This document shows, piece after piece, positions 55,801 through 63,816 of a stretch of 64,000 nucleotides of DNA; position 1 is the stretch's first letter; each line of letters begins with the position of its first letter. The position numbers and the translations under genes were made by a program. The DNA is from Streptomyces californicus. Lineage in GTDB: Bacteria > Actinomycetota > Actinomycetes > Streptomycetales > Streptomycetaceae. The stretch lies in NCBI RefSeq assembly GCF_000717645.1, contig NZ_JNZZ01000017.1, positions 62,001 to 126,000 on the forward strand, written 5' to 3'. The notes under the pieces were generated by a model. It had not been told where the DNA came from. It searched no databases and was given only the letters and a program-made list of their open reading frames with translations.

Positions 55801-55878
55801 GAGGGGGCCGGCGCCGACGAACCAGCGTGAGGAACGAACAGTGCACCACCGCATTCCGGCTGCCCCGGCGGCCGGGTC

Positions 55879-56943
55879 GTGAGCGGCTCCGCCGTCCTGG
55901 CGAAGACGAAACCGGCCGGCGGCAAGGAGACTCGGCGCAAGCGCAGCCGGCCCGTCCTCGCCCTCGGGCTGCTCGCCGCCCTCGCCGTACTCTTCCTCAC
56001 CGTCGTCGCCAGCCTCGCCGTCGGCTCCGGCGACGTGCCGTTCCGCGACGTGGTGGACGGGGTCCTCGACCCGGACACGGCCGTCAAGGGCCAGCTCATC
56101 GTCCAGGAGGTCCGCATCCCGCGCACCGTCGCCGGGCTGCTGGCCGGCGCCGCGCTCGGCCTCGCCGGCACGGTGATGCAGGGCGTCGCCCGCAACCCCC
56201 TCGCCGACCCCCAGTTGCTCGGCATCAACGCGGGCGCGTCCGTCGCCGTCGTCTGCTCGATCACCCTGCTCGGGATCACCGTCGCCAGCCAGTTCATCTG
56301 GTTCGGCTTCCTCGGCGCGCTGCTCGCCGCCCTCCTCGTGTACGGGGTCGGTTCGCTCGGCCGCGAGGGCGCGACACCGGTCAAGCTGGCCCTCGCCGGA
56401 GCCGCGACCGCCGCCGTCCTCACCTCGATCACCAGCGCCATCCTGCTCCAGGACCGCGGCAGCTACGACCAGTTCCGGTTCTGGCAGCTCGGCGCACTGA
56501 CCGCACGCGGCCCCGAGGTGCTGTGGCAGGCGTCGCCGTTCATCCTCGTCGGCGCCGTCCTCGCGCTGGCCCTCGGCCCCCAGCTCAACGCCCTCTCGCT
56601 CGGCGACGACCTCGCCCGGGGCCTCGGCCAGCGCGTCGGGGCGATCCGCATGGTCTCCGCCCTCGCCGTGGTGATCCTCTGCGGCGCGGCCACGGTCGTC
56701 GCCGGGCCCATCGGCTTCGTCGGGCTCGCCGTGCCGCACGCCGCCCGCCTGATCACCGGCCCCGACTACCGCTGGGTCCTCCCGTACAGCATGGTGCTCG
56801 CCCCGATCATGCTGCTGCTCGCGGACATCGTCGGCCGGGTCATCGCCCAGCCCGGCGAGGTGCAGGTCGGCGTGGTCACGGCCGCCCTCGGCTGCATCCC
56901 GTTCATCTGGCTCGTACGGCGCAGGAAGCTGGTGGAACTGTGA
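55879..56943 (+). CDS. Ferric-siderophore ABC transporter permease (FecCD type)
   Basis: This 354-residue membrane protein has about ten TM helices, with the family motifs RIPRTVAGLLAGAALGLAG, ARNPLADPQLLGINAGAS and GPIGFVGLAVPHAARLI. It forms the membrane channel with the next permease to import ferric siderophore across the membrane. GTG 55879 overlaps a short upstream frame; the next gene begins at GTG 56940, overlapping this stop. First of four genes: permease, permease, ATPase, then the binding lipoprotein. Confidence 0.92.
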   Translation: MSGSAVLAKTKPAGGKETRRKRSRPVLALGLLAALAVLFLTVVASLAVGSGDVPFRDVVDGVLDPDTAVKGQLIVQEVRIPRTVAGLLAGAALGLAGTVMQGVARNPLADPQLLGINAGASVAVVCSITLLGITVASQFIWFGFLGALLAALLVYGVGSLGREGATPVKLALAGAATAAVLTSITSAILLQDRGSYDQFRFWQLGALTARGPEVLWQASPFILVGAVLALALGPQLNALSLGDDLARGLGQRVGAIRMVSALAVVILCGAATVVAGPIGFVGLAVPHAARLITGPDYRWVLPYSMVLAPIMLLLADIVGRVIAQPGEVQVGVVTAALGCIPFIWLVRRRKLVEL

Positions 56944-58028
56944 GCGGGGCACCCGTCGTCGCCGAGAACGCCGCGCACCCGGACGGGGAGCGCCTCGCCG
57001 ACGCCGTACGCCAGATCTCCGCCGTACGCTCCCGGGGGCTGCGGCGCTCCCTCCTCGTCAGCACCGGACTGCTGGCCGCCGTCGTCGTCGTGTTCGGCGT
57101 CTCGCTCAGCGTCGGCGACATGGTCATGCCGATCGGGAAGGTCGTGGAGACCCTGTTCGGCGGCGGCGACGGGGGATCGCGGTTCGTCGTGCTGGAACTG
57201 CGGCTGCCCCGCGCCCTCCTCGCGATCCTCATCGGCACGGGCTTCGGCCTCTCCGGAGCCGTCTTCCAGACCGTCCTGCGCAACCCGCTCGCCAGCCCTG
57301 ACCTCATCGGCATCAGCGCGGGCGCCAGCGCCGTCGCCGTCACCGCCGCCCTGCTGTTCCAGGTCAGCGGGCTCGCCCTCTCGGCGGGTGCCCTCACCGG
57401 CTCCCTCGTCGCCGGGACGGCCATCTACCTGCTCGCCTGGCGGCAGGGCGTCGCCGGGCAGCGCCTGGTCCTCGTCGGGATCGGCGTCGGCATGGGCCTG
57501 TCCAGCGTCGTCTGGTACGTCATGGCCCGCTCCGACGTCACCGACGCGCAGGAGGCGTTCCGCTGGCTCGCGGGCAGTCTCAACGGCCGCTCCTGGAGCC
57601 AGGTGTGGCCGCTGCTCATCGCTCTCGGCCTGCTCGTCCCGCTGACCGTCCTCGCCGCCCACGCGCTGCGCCCCCTCCAGCTCGGGGACGACGCCGCCGC
57701 CGGGCTCGGCGCGAAGGTCGAACGCGGCCGGCTCGCGCTGCTGCTCTGCGCGACCGCCCTCGCCGGGGTCGCGACCGCCGCCGCCGGACCGGTCGGGTTC
57801 GTGGCATTCGTCGCCGCCCCCATCGCCCGCCGCCTGGTCCCCGGCCGGGGAGCGGCCCTGCCGCAGGCGGCCCTGACCGGGGCGCTCCTGGTCCTGGTCG
57901 CGGACTTCGCTGCGCAGCACGCCCTGCCGTCCGTGCAGCTCCCGGTGGGCGTGGTCACCAGCATCATCGGCGCCCCGTACCTGCTCCTCCTCCTGGCCCG
58001 CGCCAACCGCGTCGGCAGCGGGGGCTGA
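56940..58028 (+). CDS. Second ferric-siderophore ABC transporter permease (FecCD type)
   Basis: This 362-residue FecCD permease has LELRLPRALLAILIGTGFG, RNPLASPDLIGISAGASAV and AAAGPVGFVAFVAAPIARRL. It has about ten TM helices after a cytoplasmic N-terminal extension of about 40 residues. It pairs with the first permease as the heterodimeric membrane unit. GTG start with GTGA overlap. The ATPase gene follows one base after its stop. Confidence 0.92.
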   Translation: MSGAPVVAENAAHPDGERLADAVRQISAVRSRGLRRSLLVSTGLLAAVVVVFGVSLSVGDMVMPIGKVVETLFGGGDGGSRFVVLELRLPRALLAILIGTGFGLSGAVFQTVLRNPLASPDLIGISAGASAVAVTAALLFQVSGLALSAGALTGSLVAGTAIYLLAWRQGVAGQRLVLVGIGVGMGLSSVVWYVMARSDVTDAQEAFRWLAGSLNGRSWSQVWPLLIALGLLVPLTVLAAHALRPLQLGDDAAAGLGAKVERGRLALLLCATALAGVATAAAGPVGFVAFVAAPIARRLVPGRGAALPQAALTGALLVLVADFAAQHALPSVQLPVGVVTSIIGAPYLLLLLARANRVGSGG

Positions 58029-58029
58029 G

Positions 58030-58911
58030 ATGGAGAGAACCCCGGACGTGGCGACCTACCGAGAAGACGACGAAAGGCATGGCCCTGTCGTGGCCGAACA
58101 CACCGCCGAACACACTCTGGAAGCCCGGGACGTCCGGCTCGGCTACGGCGAACGCGAGATCGTCCCCGGTCTGAGCGTGGCCGTGCCGCCCGGGAAGATC
58201 ACCGTCATCGTGGGCCCCAACGCCTGCGGAAAGTCGACGCTGCTGCGCGCCATGGCCCGGCTGCTCGCCCCCTCCGCCGGGGCGGTGCTCCTGGACGGCC
58301 GGTCCATCCAGGAGATGCCGACCAAGGAGGTCGCCTCCGTACTCGGCATCCTCCCGCAGAGCCCCACGGCCCCCGAGGGCATCACCGTCTCCGACCTGGT
58401 CGGACGCGGCCGCTACCCGCACCAGGGCTGGTTCCGCCGCTGGAGCGCCGAGGACGACGAGGCGGTGGCGCGGGCCCTGCTGTCGACCGACGTCCTGGAA
58501 CTGGCCGACCGGCCGGTGGACGAGTTGTCCGGCGGCCAGCGCCAGCGGGTGTGGATCGCGATGGCGCTCGCCCAGCGCACGGACATCCTGCTGCTCGACG
58601 AGCCGACCACGTTCCTGGACGCCAGCCACCAGCTCGACGTCCTGGACCTGCTCACCGATCTCAACCGCGAGCGGGGCGTCACGATGGTGGCCGTGCTCCA
58701 CGACCTGAACCTGGCCTGCCGGTACGCGGACCACATGATCGCGATGCGGGCGGGGCGGATCGTCGCGGAGGGCCGGCCGGTCGACATCGTGACGGAGGAA
58801 CTGGTCAACGAGGTCTTCGGCATGCGCTGCTCGGTGATCGAGGACCCGGCGTCGGCGACCCCGATGGTCGTGCCGCTGGGCCGCCACCACATCAAGGACC
58901 CGGCCGCCTGA
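58030..58911 (+). CDS. Ferric-siderophore ABC transporter ATPase
   Basis: This 293-residue ABC ATPase has Walker A GPNACGKSTLLRAM, the signature LSGGQRQRVWIAMA, Walker B DILLLDEPTTFLD and the switch His in VLHDLNL, matching FepC/FecE-type import ATPases. ATG 58030 was taken; GTG 58090 is a shorter choice. It powers the two preceding permeases. Confidence 0.94.
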   Translation: MERTPDVATYREDDERHGPVVAEHTAEHTLEARDVRLGYGEREIVPGLSVAVPPGKITVIVGPNACGKSTLLRAMARLLAPSAGAVLLDGRSIQEMPTKEVASVLGILPQSPTAPEGITVSDLVGRGRYPHQGWFRRWSAEDDEAVARALLSTDVLELADRPVDELSGGQRQRVWIAMALAQRTDILLLDEPTTFLDASHQLDVLDLLTDLNRERGVTMVAVLHDLNLACRYADHMIAMRAGRIVAEGRPVDIVTEELVNEVFGMRCSVIEDPASATPMVVPLGRHHIKDPAA

Positions 58912-59034
58912 GCCGCGTACGGTCGGAGAGGTGCCGGTCGCGGGCCACGTGCGCGGACCCGTACGCCGCCACGGGTTCACCGGAACCGATACGGGCACGG
59001 ACCCGTACGGGCCGCCCCGGCGACACCGTTGCCA

Positions 59035-59053
59035 TTAGGTGAGGCTAACCTAA
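59035..59053. promoter_or_regulatory. Iron box (DmdR1/IdeR type)
   Basis: TTAGGTGAGGCTAACCTAA matches the 19-bp actinobacterial iron-box consensus almost exactly, ending 5 bases before the lipoprotein ATG. The iron-bound repressor should block the gene when iron is ample. Its position so near the ATG suggests a very short leader. Confidence 0.9.
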
Positions 59054-59057
59054 AGGC

Positions 59058-60086
59058 ATGAACGCTTCCGCTCCCCGCACCCGACGCCCCCGCCGCACCC
59101 CCGTCCTCGCGGCCGGCGCCGTGGCCGCCCTGCTCCTCGGCCTCTCGGCCTGCGGCTCGTCGGACGACTCCGACAGCCCCGCGTCCGCCGCCTCGGACGG
59201 GGCGTCGGCGGGCGCCTTCCCCGCCAAGGTCGGGACGAAGTTCGGCGAGGTCACCGTCGACAAGCAGCCCAAGCGCATCGTCGCGCTCGGCTGGGGCGAC
59301 GCCGAGACCGTGCTCGCGCTCGGCGGCCAGCCGGTCGGGGCGAGCGACTGGCTGCCGTTCGGCGGCGAGGGCGTCGGCCCGTGGGCCAAGGGCATGTACG
59401 ACAAGAAGCCCGAGCTGATCGGCACGATGGAGCCGGAGTTCGAGAAGATCGCCTCGCTCCAGCCCGACCTGATCCTGGACACCAAGTCCAGCGGCGACCA
59501 GACCCGCTACGACACGTTGAAGAAGATCGCCCCGACCGTGGGCGTGCCCAAGGGCGGCGACCAGTACAAGATCTCGTGGGAGCAGCAGACCACGATGATC
59601 GCCGCCGCCATGGGCGTACCGGAGAAGGGCGAGAAGCTCATCGCGGAGACCGAGAAGAAGTTCGAGGCCGCCGCGAAGGCCCACCCCGAGTTCAAGGACA
59701 AGACCATCACCATCGGCTCGCGCACGTCCGAGGGCTTCGGCGTCTACGTCGGCGGCACCGGGCGCATCGACTTCGTCGAGCGGCTCGGCTTCAAGAACAA
59801 CCCGAAGGCCGAGGCCCAGGCCGGCGAGGGCTTCTCCGTCTCCGTCTCCAAGGAGAACCTGGACCTGCTCGACGCCGATCTGACGGTGATGACCCCGATC
59901 GGCATCCCCGCCACGGACATCAGCGGCGACGCGCTGTACAAGGCGGTCCCGTCGGTGAAGGCGGGCCACTCCATCGTCTTCGACGACAAGGACATCTCGC
60001 AGGCGTTCGCCACGGACTCGATCCTGTCCGTCTCGTACGCGCTGGAGAAGGTCGTCCCGCTCTTCGCGGAGAAGGTCGCGAAGTAG
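59058..60086 (+). CDS. Ferric-siderophore-binding lipoprotein
   Basis: This 342-residue exported substrate-binding protein of the FepB/FhuD fold has a signal peptide ending in the lipobox LLGLSACGSS (Cys near residue 32), so it is anchored to the outer face of the membrane. The body shows RIVALGWGDAETVLALG and LQPDLILD. It delivers ferric siderophore to the permease pair upstream. The ATG lies directly after the iron box with only a weak ribosome site, so it has its own promoter as well. Confidence 0.92.
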   Translation: MNASAPRTRRPRRTPVLAAGAVAALLLGLSACGSSDDSDSPASAASDGASAGAFPAKVGTKFGEVTVDKQPKRIVALGWGDAETVLALGGQPVGASDWLPFGGEGVGPWAKGMYDKKPELIGTMEPEFEKIASLQPDLILDTKSSGDQTRYDTLKKIAPTVGVPKGGDQYKISWEQQTTMIAAAMGVPEKGEKLIAETEKKFEAAAKAHPEFKDKTITIGSRTSEGFGVYVGGTGRIDFVERLGFKNNPKAEAQAGEGFSVSVSKENLDLLDADLTVMTPIGIPATDISGDALYKAVPSVKAGHSIVFDDKDISQAFATDSILSVSYALEKVVPLFAEKVAK

Positions 60087-60146
60087 CAGCGCCCTCGCGC
60101 ACGGCGCGGAGTGCCCCCGCCCCGCGTCCGCACGACACGACACGGC

Positions 60147-60190
60147 ACAGCGCCCCGTCCCCGGGAGAACCGGGTGCGGGGCGCTGTCGT
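60147..60190. terminator. Terminator between lipoprotein and YceI genes
   Basis: ACAGCGCCCCG and CGGGGCGCTGT form a perfect 11-bp stem, extended by flanking CACG/CGTG pairs, between the convergent stop codons. Confidence 0.75.
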
Positions 60191-60213
60191 GTGCGTGCGA
60201 GGGGCGCGAGGCG

Positions 60214-60831
60214 TCAGGCCGCCGGGGCCGCCGCCTTGATCGCGGAGATGTCGAAGGTCAGCTTCACCTTGTCGCTGACCATCACGCCACCGGTCTCCAG
60301 TGCCGCGTTCCAGGTCAGGCCCCAGTCGGAGCGCAGGATGTCGGCGCTGCCCTCGAAGCCGACGCGCTCGTTGCCGTAGACGTCGGTGGCGGAGCCGTTG
60401 AACTCCAGGTCGATGGAGAGCGGGCGCGTGACGTCCTTGATGGTGAGGTCGCCGGTGATCCGGTACGCCTCGCCGCCCAGCTGCTCGGCCCTGGTCGAGC
60501 GGAACGTCATGAGCGGGAACTTCTCCGCGTCGAAGAAGTCGCCGCTGACCAGGTGGCCGTCGCGATCGCCGATGCCGGTGTCCACGCTGGCGATCTTCAC
60601 GTCGATGGAGGCGGAGGAGTTCGCCGGGTCCGTGCCGTCCAGCACCAGGGTGCCCTCGTGCTCGCCGAAGGAGCCGCGCACGTTGGTGACCATGGCGTGG
60701 CGCACGGTGAAGCCGATGCTGCTGTGCGCCGGGTCGACGGTGTACGTACCGGTCAGGGCGGCGAGCGCGGGGTCCACGGCGGGGGTCTCGGTGACGGCGG
60801 CGGTGGCCGGCTTGCGGTTGAACAGAGCCAT
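60214..60831 (-). CDS. YceI-family lipid-binding protein
   Basis: This 205-residue lipocalin-like protein has GTYTVDPAHSSIGFTVRHAMV, VRGSFGEHEG, and LTIKDVTRPLSIDLEF. YceI proteins bind polyisoprenoids or amphiphilic molecules. It lacks a signal peptide here, so it is probably cytoplasmic. The ATG follows GAGGAGCC. Two GTTCAA-type repeats lie 60-110 bases upstream, probably a regulator site. Confidence 0.88.
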   Translation of the reverse strand: MALFNRKPATAAVTETPAVDPALAALTGTYTVDPAHSSIGFTVRHAMVTNVRGSFGEHEGTLVLDGTDPANSSASIDVKIASVDTGIGDRDGHLVSGDFFDAEKFPLMTFRSTRAEQLGGEAYRITGDLTIKDVTRPLSIDLEFNGSATDVYGNERVGFEGSADILRSDWGLTWNAALETGGVMVSDKVKLTFDISAIKAAAPAA

Positions 60832-60891
60832 GGCTCCTCCTCGGGGATGTGCTGCGGGGGACGGGGGTCAGCGGTGCCGAAGGCCGCTTTC

Positions 60892-60942
60892 GTTCAACCT
60901 TCAACGAGATTGACTGTAGCGCGATCTAGTTCAATGTTCAAC
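60892..60942. promoter_or_regulatory. Two GTTCAAnnTTCAAC boxes upstream of yceI
   Basis: GTTCAACCTTCAAC (60892-60905) and GTTCAATGTTCAAC (60929-60942) lie 37 bases apart. Their regular form suits a MarR-type regulator, and YceI genes are often under such control. Confidence 0.55.
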
Positions 60943-60964
60943 ATCTACTGGTGGGGTTCCCTGA

Positions 60965-61144
60965 TCGGGCGCGGTCCGGCACGGTCGGGTCCCCCTCGAT
61001 CGAGCGTCGTGCGTCCCCGGCGCGTTCGCCCGCATCGGCCCCCGGGGCGACGGCGCCCGCCGGTACCGGTCCGGCTCCGGCGACATCTGCGCGGACGAGG
61101 GCAACCACTGGGACGTGACCTACTGCAACTGCGGCGGCTGCTGA
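60965..61144 (+). pseudogene. Orphan C-terminal fragment of a Cys-rich protein
   Basis: The frame is open for 59 codons and ends with RYRSGSGDICADEG then NHWDVTYCNCGGC, and stop TGA. The peptide looks selected: four cysteines, ordered charges, a hairpin following. Yet no ATG, GTG or TTG precedes the Cys-rich part, and a stop lies at 60962. It is likely the end of a decayed gene or part of one read by a frameshift. Confidence 0.4.
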
Positions 61145-61155
61145 CGGCAGTGCCC

Positions 61156-61188
61156 GAAGGGGCCGTCCCGTGCCGGGACGGCCCCTTC
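61156..61188. terminator. Terminator hairpin downstream of the muralytic-like gene
   Basis: GAAGGGGCCGTCCC (61156-61169) pairs perfectly with GGGACGGCCCCTTC (61175-61188). Confidence 0.85.
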
Positions 61189-61198
61189 CCGCGTACGC

Positions 61199-61879
61199 CT
61201 ACGGAATCGGGTCGGCGTCCGGGCCCTCCTGCTCCAGCAGCTCCTTGGCGAAGTCCTCCCACTGCGCGTACCGGCCCGGATGCGCCGACCGCTGGACGGC
61301 CTGGCAGGCGGCGCCCGGCTCCATCGACTCCCAGCCGTCGATCTGGAGGAGCCCCGGGTTGGCGCTCGGCGAGGGCAGCCCGTAGAAGGACTTGGACGCG
61401 GTCGGGACGTGCGTGATCTGCGCCGGAGTGCCCCAGCCCATGCTCGGGCGCTGCTGGAAGACGCCGAGCGAGTCGTTGTCGACCGGGGACGTGTAGTTGA
61501 CGAACGTCGACTCCTGCATGGCCGTCATCAGGGCGATGACCTGCGCCTCCTCGGAGAGCTCCGCCCCCTTGCCGACGCCGATGACCGTACGGGCGTTGGC
61601 GAGCTGCTCCCGGCCGAGATCGGACGGCGCGGCGAAGAACGTGCGCAGCTCACCCTCCGGGGCGGTCTTGAGCAGGTGCGCGGTGGTGATGTCCACCCTG
61701 CCGGTCGCGGGCAGGCCGTAGCTCTGCTGGAAGGCGCGCAGGCCGTGCGCGCCGGCGGCCTGCGGGGCGGGGGAGCCCGCCGGGGGAGCGGGGTCCGCCT
61801 GGGCGGCGGGAGCGGCGGTCAGCAGGAGCCCGGCGGCGATCGCGGTGAGCAGTCGGCGGGGGAGTCGGTTCATTCGCAT
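61199..61879 (-). CDS. Secreted muralytic-like protein
   Basis: This 226-residue secreted protein has a signal peptide (RLPRRLLTAIAAGLLLTAAP, AQA cleavage), a short peptidoglycan-binding-like stretch (LRAFQQSYGLPATGRVD) and a lysozyme-like C-terminal region. That region contains VIALMTAMQESTF and NDSLGVFQQRPSMGWGTPAQ, a signature common in Streptomyces secreted and mobile-element lytic-type proteins. Its exact activity is not known. ATG 61879 or the second Met could start it; it has no near partner. Confidence 0.75.
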   Translation of the reverse strand: MRMNRLPRRLLTAIAAGLLLTAAPAAQADPAPPAGSPAPQAAGAHGLRAFQQSYGLPATGRVDITTAHLLKTAPEGELRTFFAAPSDLGREQLANARTVIGVGKGAELSEEAQVIALMTAMQESTFVNYTSPVDNDSLGVFQQRPSMGWGTPAQITHVPTASKSFYGLPSPSANPGLLQIDGWESMEPGAACQAVQRSAHPGRYAQWEDFAKELLEQEGPDADPIP

Positions 61880-62195
61880 ACGGCACCGTCGCGGGGCGGC
61901 CGGGCGAAGTCAAGAACGCCACACATGATGGCAATTGATGAGGTATCGGATGCCGGAACGCTTCCCGGTGACGGCGGGCCGAGTGCTCGTGTGGCCCCCC
62001 TCGGGACGCGCGTGTGCCCCCGCCGGCCGGGGCGGGGGCACACACGGGCCTGCCGGCGGGTGCGCATGCGCCTGCCGGAAGGCGTACACGGGCCTGCCGG
62101 CGGGCATGCGCGTGCCTGCCGGTGATGGCACACACGCGCCTGCCGGAAGGCGTACGCGGGCCTGCTGAAGGGCGCAGGCGCCTACCGGACGGGCG
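61880..62195. repeat. Hairpin and 20-odd-base tandem repeats after the GH64 gene
   Basis: A perfect 13-bp hairpin GTGTGCCCCCGCC/GGCGGGGGCACAC (62012-62043) is followed to about 62190 by irregular tandem copies of a GCCTGCCGG(A/C)(A/G)GGCGTACxCGGG unit, about 21-23 bases each. The region has no gene. It terminates GH64 transcription and separates it from the muralytic-like gene. Confidence 0.7.
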
Positions 62196-63422
62196 TCACG
62201 ACCCCACGCTCACCGTGAAGCGGCGCGGGTTCCCATCGTGCGCCGCGCCCGAGACGTCCGGCTCGCCGTCCGGGCGGACGTCGTCGTACGGGAACGCGTA
62301 GCCGATCGGGCTGTTCGCGTGGACCACCCGGGACCAGTGGTTGGTGACCGCGCTCCTGTAGTAGTCCGACGTGGACGTGCCGTTCGGCTGGCTGGGGTGG
62401 CTCAGCATGATCGAGCGGTTGAAGCCCGCCGCCAGCCGGGCCAGGATCGCCTTCTTGTCGTCGGAGTCCGCCGGGTCGTTGGTGAACGGTCCGTGGTTGC
62501 AGGTGAAGACGTCCTTCGTCACCGGCTTGGTGAAGGTGTGGCCGCCCTCGAAGGTCAGCGTGTCCCCGCTGACCCGGCCGGCCAGGGTGCCCCGGCCGCC
62601 CTGGAGGTCGATCCGCAGGTCCTCGGAGCGGTACTTCTCCCAGACCTCGTCGATCTGCGCCTCGAACAGGCCCCGGAACGGCATCTCGTCCGGCCGGTCG
62701 AAGTACGGGGCCATGATGTTCTGCGGCGAGACGACCCGCAGCACCCTGCCGTCGTCGCCCCGGGTGATCAGCTTGTCCCACGGCTGCCCGTCGGCCGCCG
62801 CCTGGGCGGTCAGGTCCTCCGCGATCTTCTCCACCGCGCCCTCGGGGTGCGGGGCCACGACGTGGGTGGCGTCCCCCTCCAGCGTGATGCCGATCGGGAG
62901 CGCGGTGATCAGGTCCACGTAGCTGATGTTGGAGTACAGCTGCTCGGTGTTGAAGGTGAACTCGGCGAACGCCCAGGTCCGCCCGTAGTTCGGGTCCGTC
63001 GGCGTCGCGAAGGCGGGCTCCACCAGGGACGGGCCCGGGTTGAGGAAGAAGTCGAGCTTGTCGTCGCGGACGAAGTAGACCCGCGCCCCGTACATCTGCG
63101 GCAGGGTCAGCACGACCGGCCCCGCGCCCGCCGCCTTCAGCGGGATCGCGCAGTCCACGGGCAGCGGGGTCTGCGGAGCGCCGGGGGAGTCGGGGCGATA
63201 GACGCCGCCGTCCGGCTTGAGCAGCACCCAGCGGTCGGTGCCCAGCTCGTGGCCGGTCACGTACGCGTGCACCGTGCCCGGCAGCGACTTGTTCTCCAGC
63301 GCCAGTTCGCAGGTCGCGGGGGCCGCCGACGCGCGCGGGCTCAGCGCGGTGCCCCAGGCGGGGTACGTGAGCGCCGCGGCCGATGCGGCGGCGCCGGTCA
63401 GGAACATTCGGCGTGAAATCAC
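62196..63422 (-). CDS. Secreted GH64 beta-1,3-glucanase
   Basis: This 408-residue enzyme has a twin-arginine signal (SRRMFLTGAAASAAAL at residues 3-18, then an Ala-rich stretch to about residue 35). The GH64 domain follows, with LENKSLPGTVHAYVTGHELG, WAFAEFTFN and YVDLITALPIGITLEG. GH64 proteins hydrolyse beta-1,3-glucan to laminaripentaose outside the cell. GTG 63422 follows GGGAG at 7 bases. A LacI-type palindrome lies 121 bases upstream, identical to that of the GH3 gene, suggesting joint control with the glucosidase. Confidence 0.92.
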   Translation of the reverse strand: MISRRMFLTGAAASAAALTYPAWGTALSPRASAAPATCELALENKSLPGTVHAYVTGHELGTDRWVLLKPDGGVYRPDSPGAPQTPLPVDCAIPLKAAGAGPVVLTLPQMYGARVYFVRDDKLDFFLNPGPSLVEPAFATPTDPNYGRTWAFAEFTFNTEQLYSNISYVDLITALPIGITLEGDATHVVAPHPEGAVEKIAEDLTAQAAADGQPWDKLITRGDDGRVLRVVSPQNIMAPYFDRPDEMPFRGLFEAQIDEVWEKYRSEDLRIDLQGGRGTLAGRVSGDTLTFEGGHTFTKPVTKDVFTCNHGPFTNDPADSDDKKAILARLAAGFNRSIMLSHPSQPNGTSTSDYYRSAVTNHWSRVVHANSPIGYAFPYDDVRPDGEPDVSGAAHDGNPRRFTVSVGS

Positions 63423-63816
63423 GAAAGAACTCCCGAGGTGGTGGGGGGCCGCAGGCGGTGGTGGGGGAGGTAAGGGACCGTGGGGGTGCCTGCGGTGCGC
63501 ACCACTCTCGCCAGGCCCCGCAGAAGCGTCAATAGATAGAACTGAGAGCGCTCTCACAACCTCCGAGTCTTCACAACTCGACGCCTCGAAGCGGTACTTG
63601 CCGGAACCGAGCGGGTGCGAGCCGTGACCGCACCGCCGCTCCGCCCGCCAAGAGGTGAACGTGACGCCCCCGGCGGCTTCCCCGCCACCCCCGGTGGCCC
63701 CCTCGCCACCCGCACCCGGCCGACTTGGACTAACGCACCGGGGTTGTTGGACGGAGGCGGCCCCCGGCGCCGATGTTCGTTGACGGTGTCCGGACACGGC
63801 GACTACTCAAGGGGCC
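63423..63816. other. Divergent region between GH64 and the right-edge gene
   Basis: These 394 bases carry the LacI-type operator, a TTGACG hexamer (reading toward GH64) near 63530, and no gene. The rest is G+C-rich without clear signals. Confidence 0.5.
63543..63556. promoter_or_regulatory. LacI-type operator upstream of GH64
   Basis: TGAGAGCGCTCTCA is a perfect 14-bp palindrome, the same as at 28334-28347, close to the CebR-type consensus TGGGAGCGCTCCCA. It lies just upstream of a TTGACG in the GH64 promoter region. Confidence 0.75.

Larger units (their letters stand above)
55494..55878. other. Divergent control region with repeats and a short upstream frame
   Basis: These 385 bases hold a degenerate iron box, a 36-bp repeat and an Arg/Pro-rich stretch that reads in several frames. 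The only supported coding signal is a possible 13-codon upstream frame (VHHRIPAAPAAGS, from GTG 55841), preceded by GAGGA. Its stop overlaps the permease GTG by four bases, suggesting coupling. Confidence 0.45.
60832..61198. other. Intergenic region with repeat boxes, orphan Cys-rich frame and terminator
   Basis: The 367 bases hold two 14-bp boxes, an orphan Cys-rich frame (60965-61144) with no start, and a perfect hairpin (GAAGGGGCCGTCCC, 61156-61188). They separate the YceI gene from the next minus-strand gene. Confidence 0.6.

Noticed and set aside
55573..55830. 85-codon Pro/Glu-rich plus-strand frame from TTG 55573
   Set aside because: It arises from the 36-bp repeat and needs a TTG without a ribosome site. 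All three frames there are open, so coding cannot be claimed.
61199..61879. Prophage or integrative element marked by the LGVFQQRP protein
   Set aside because: Such proteins occur in actinomycete mobile elements, but no integrase, Tra gene or attachment site is seen near it.
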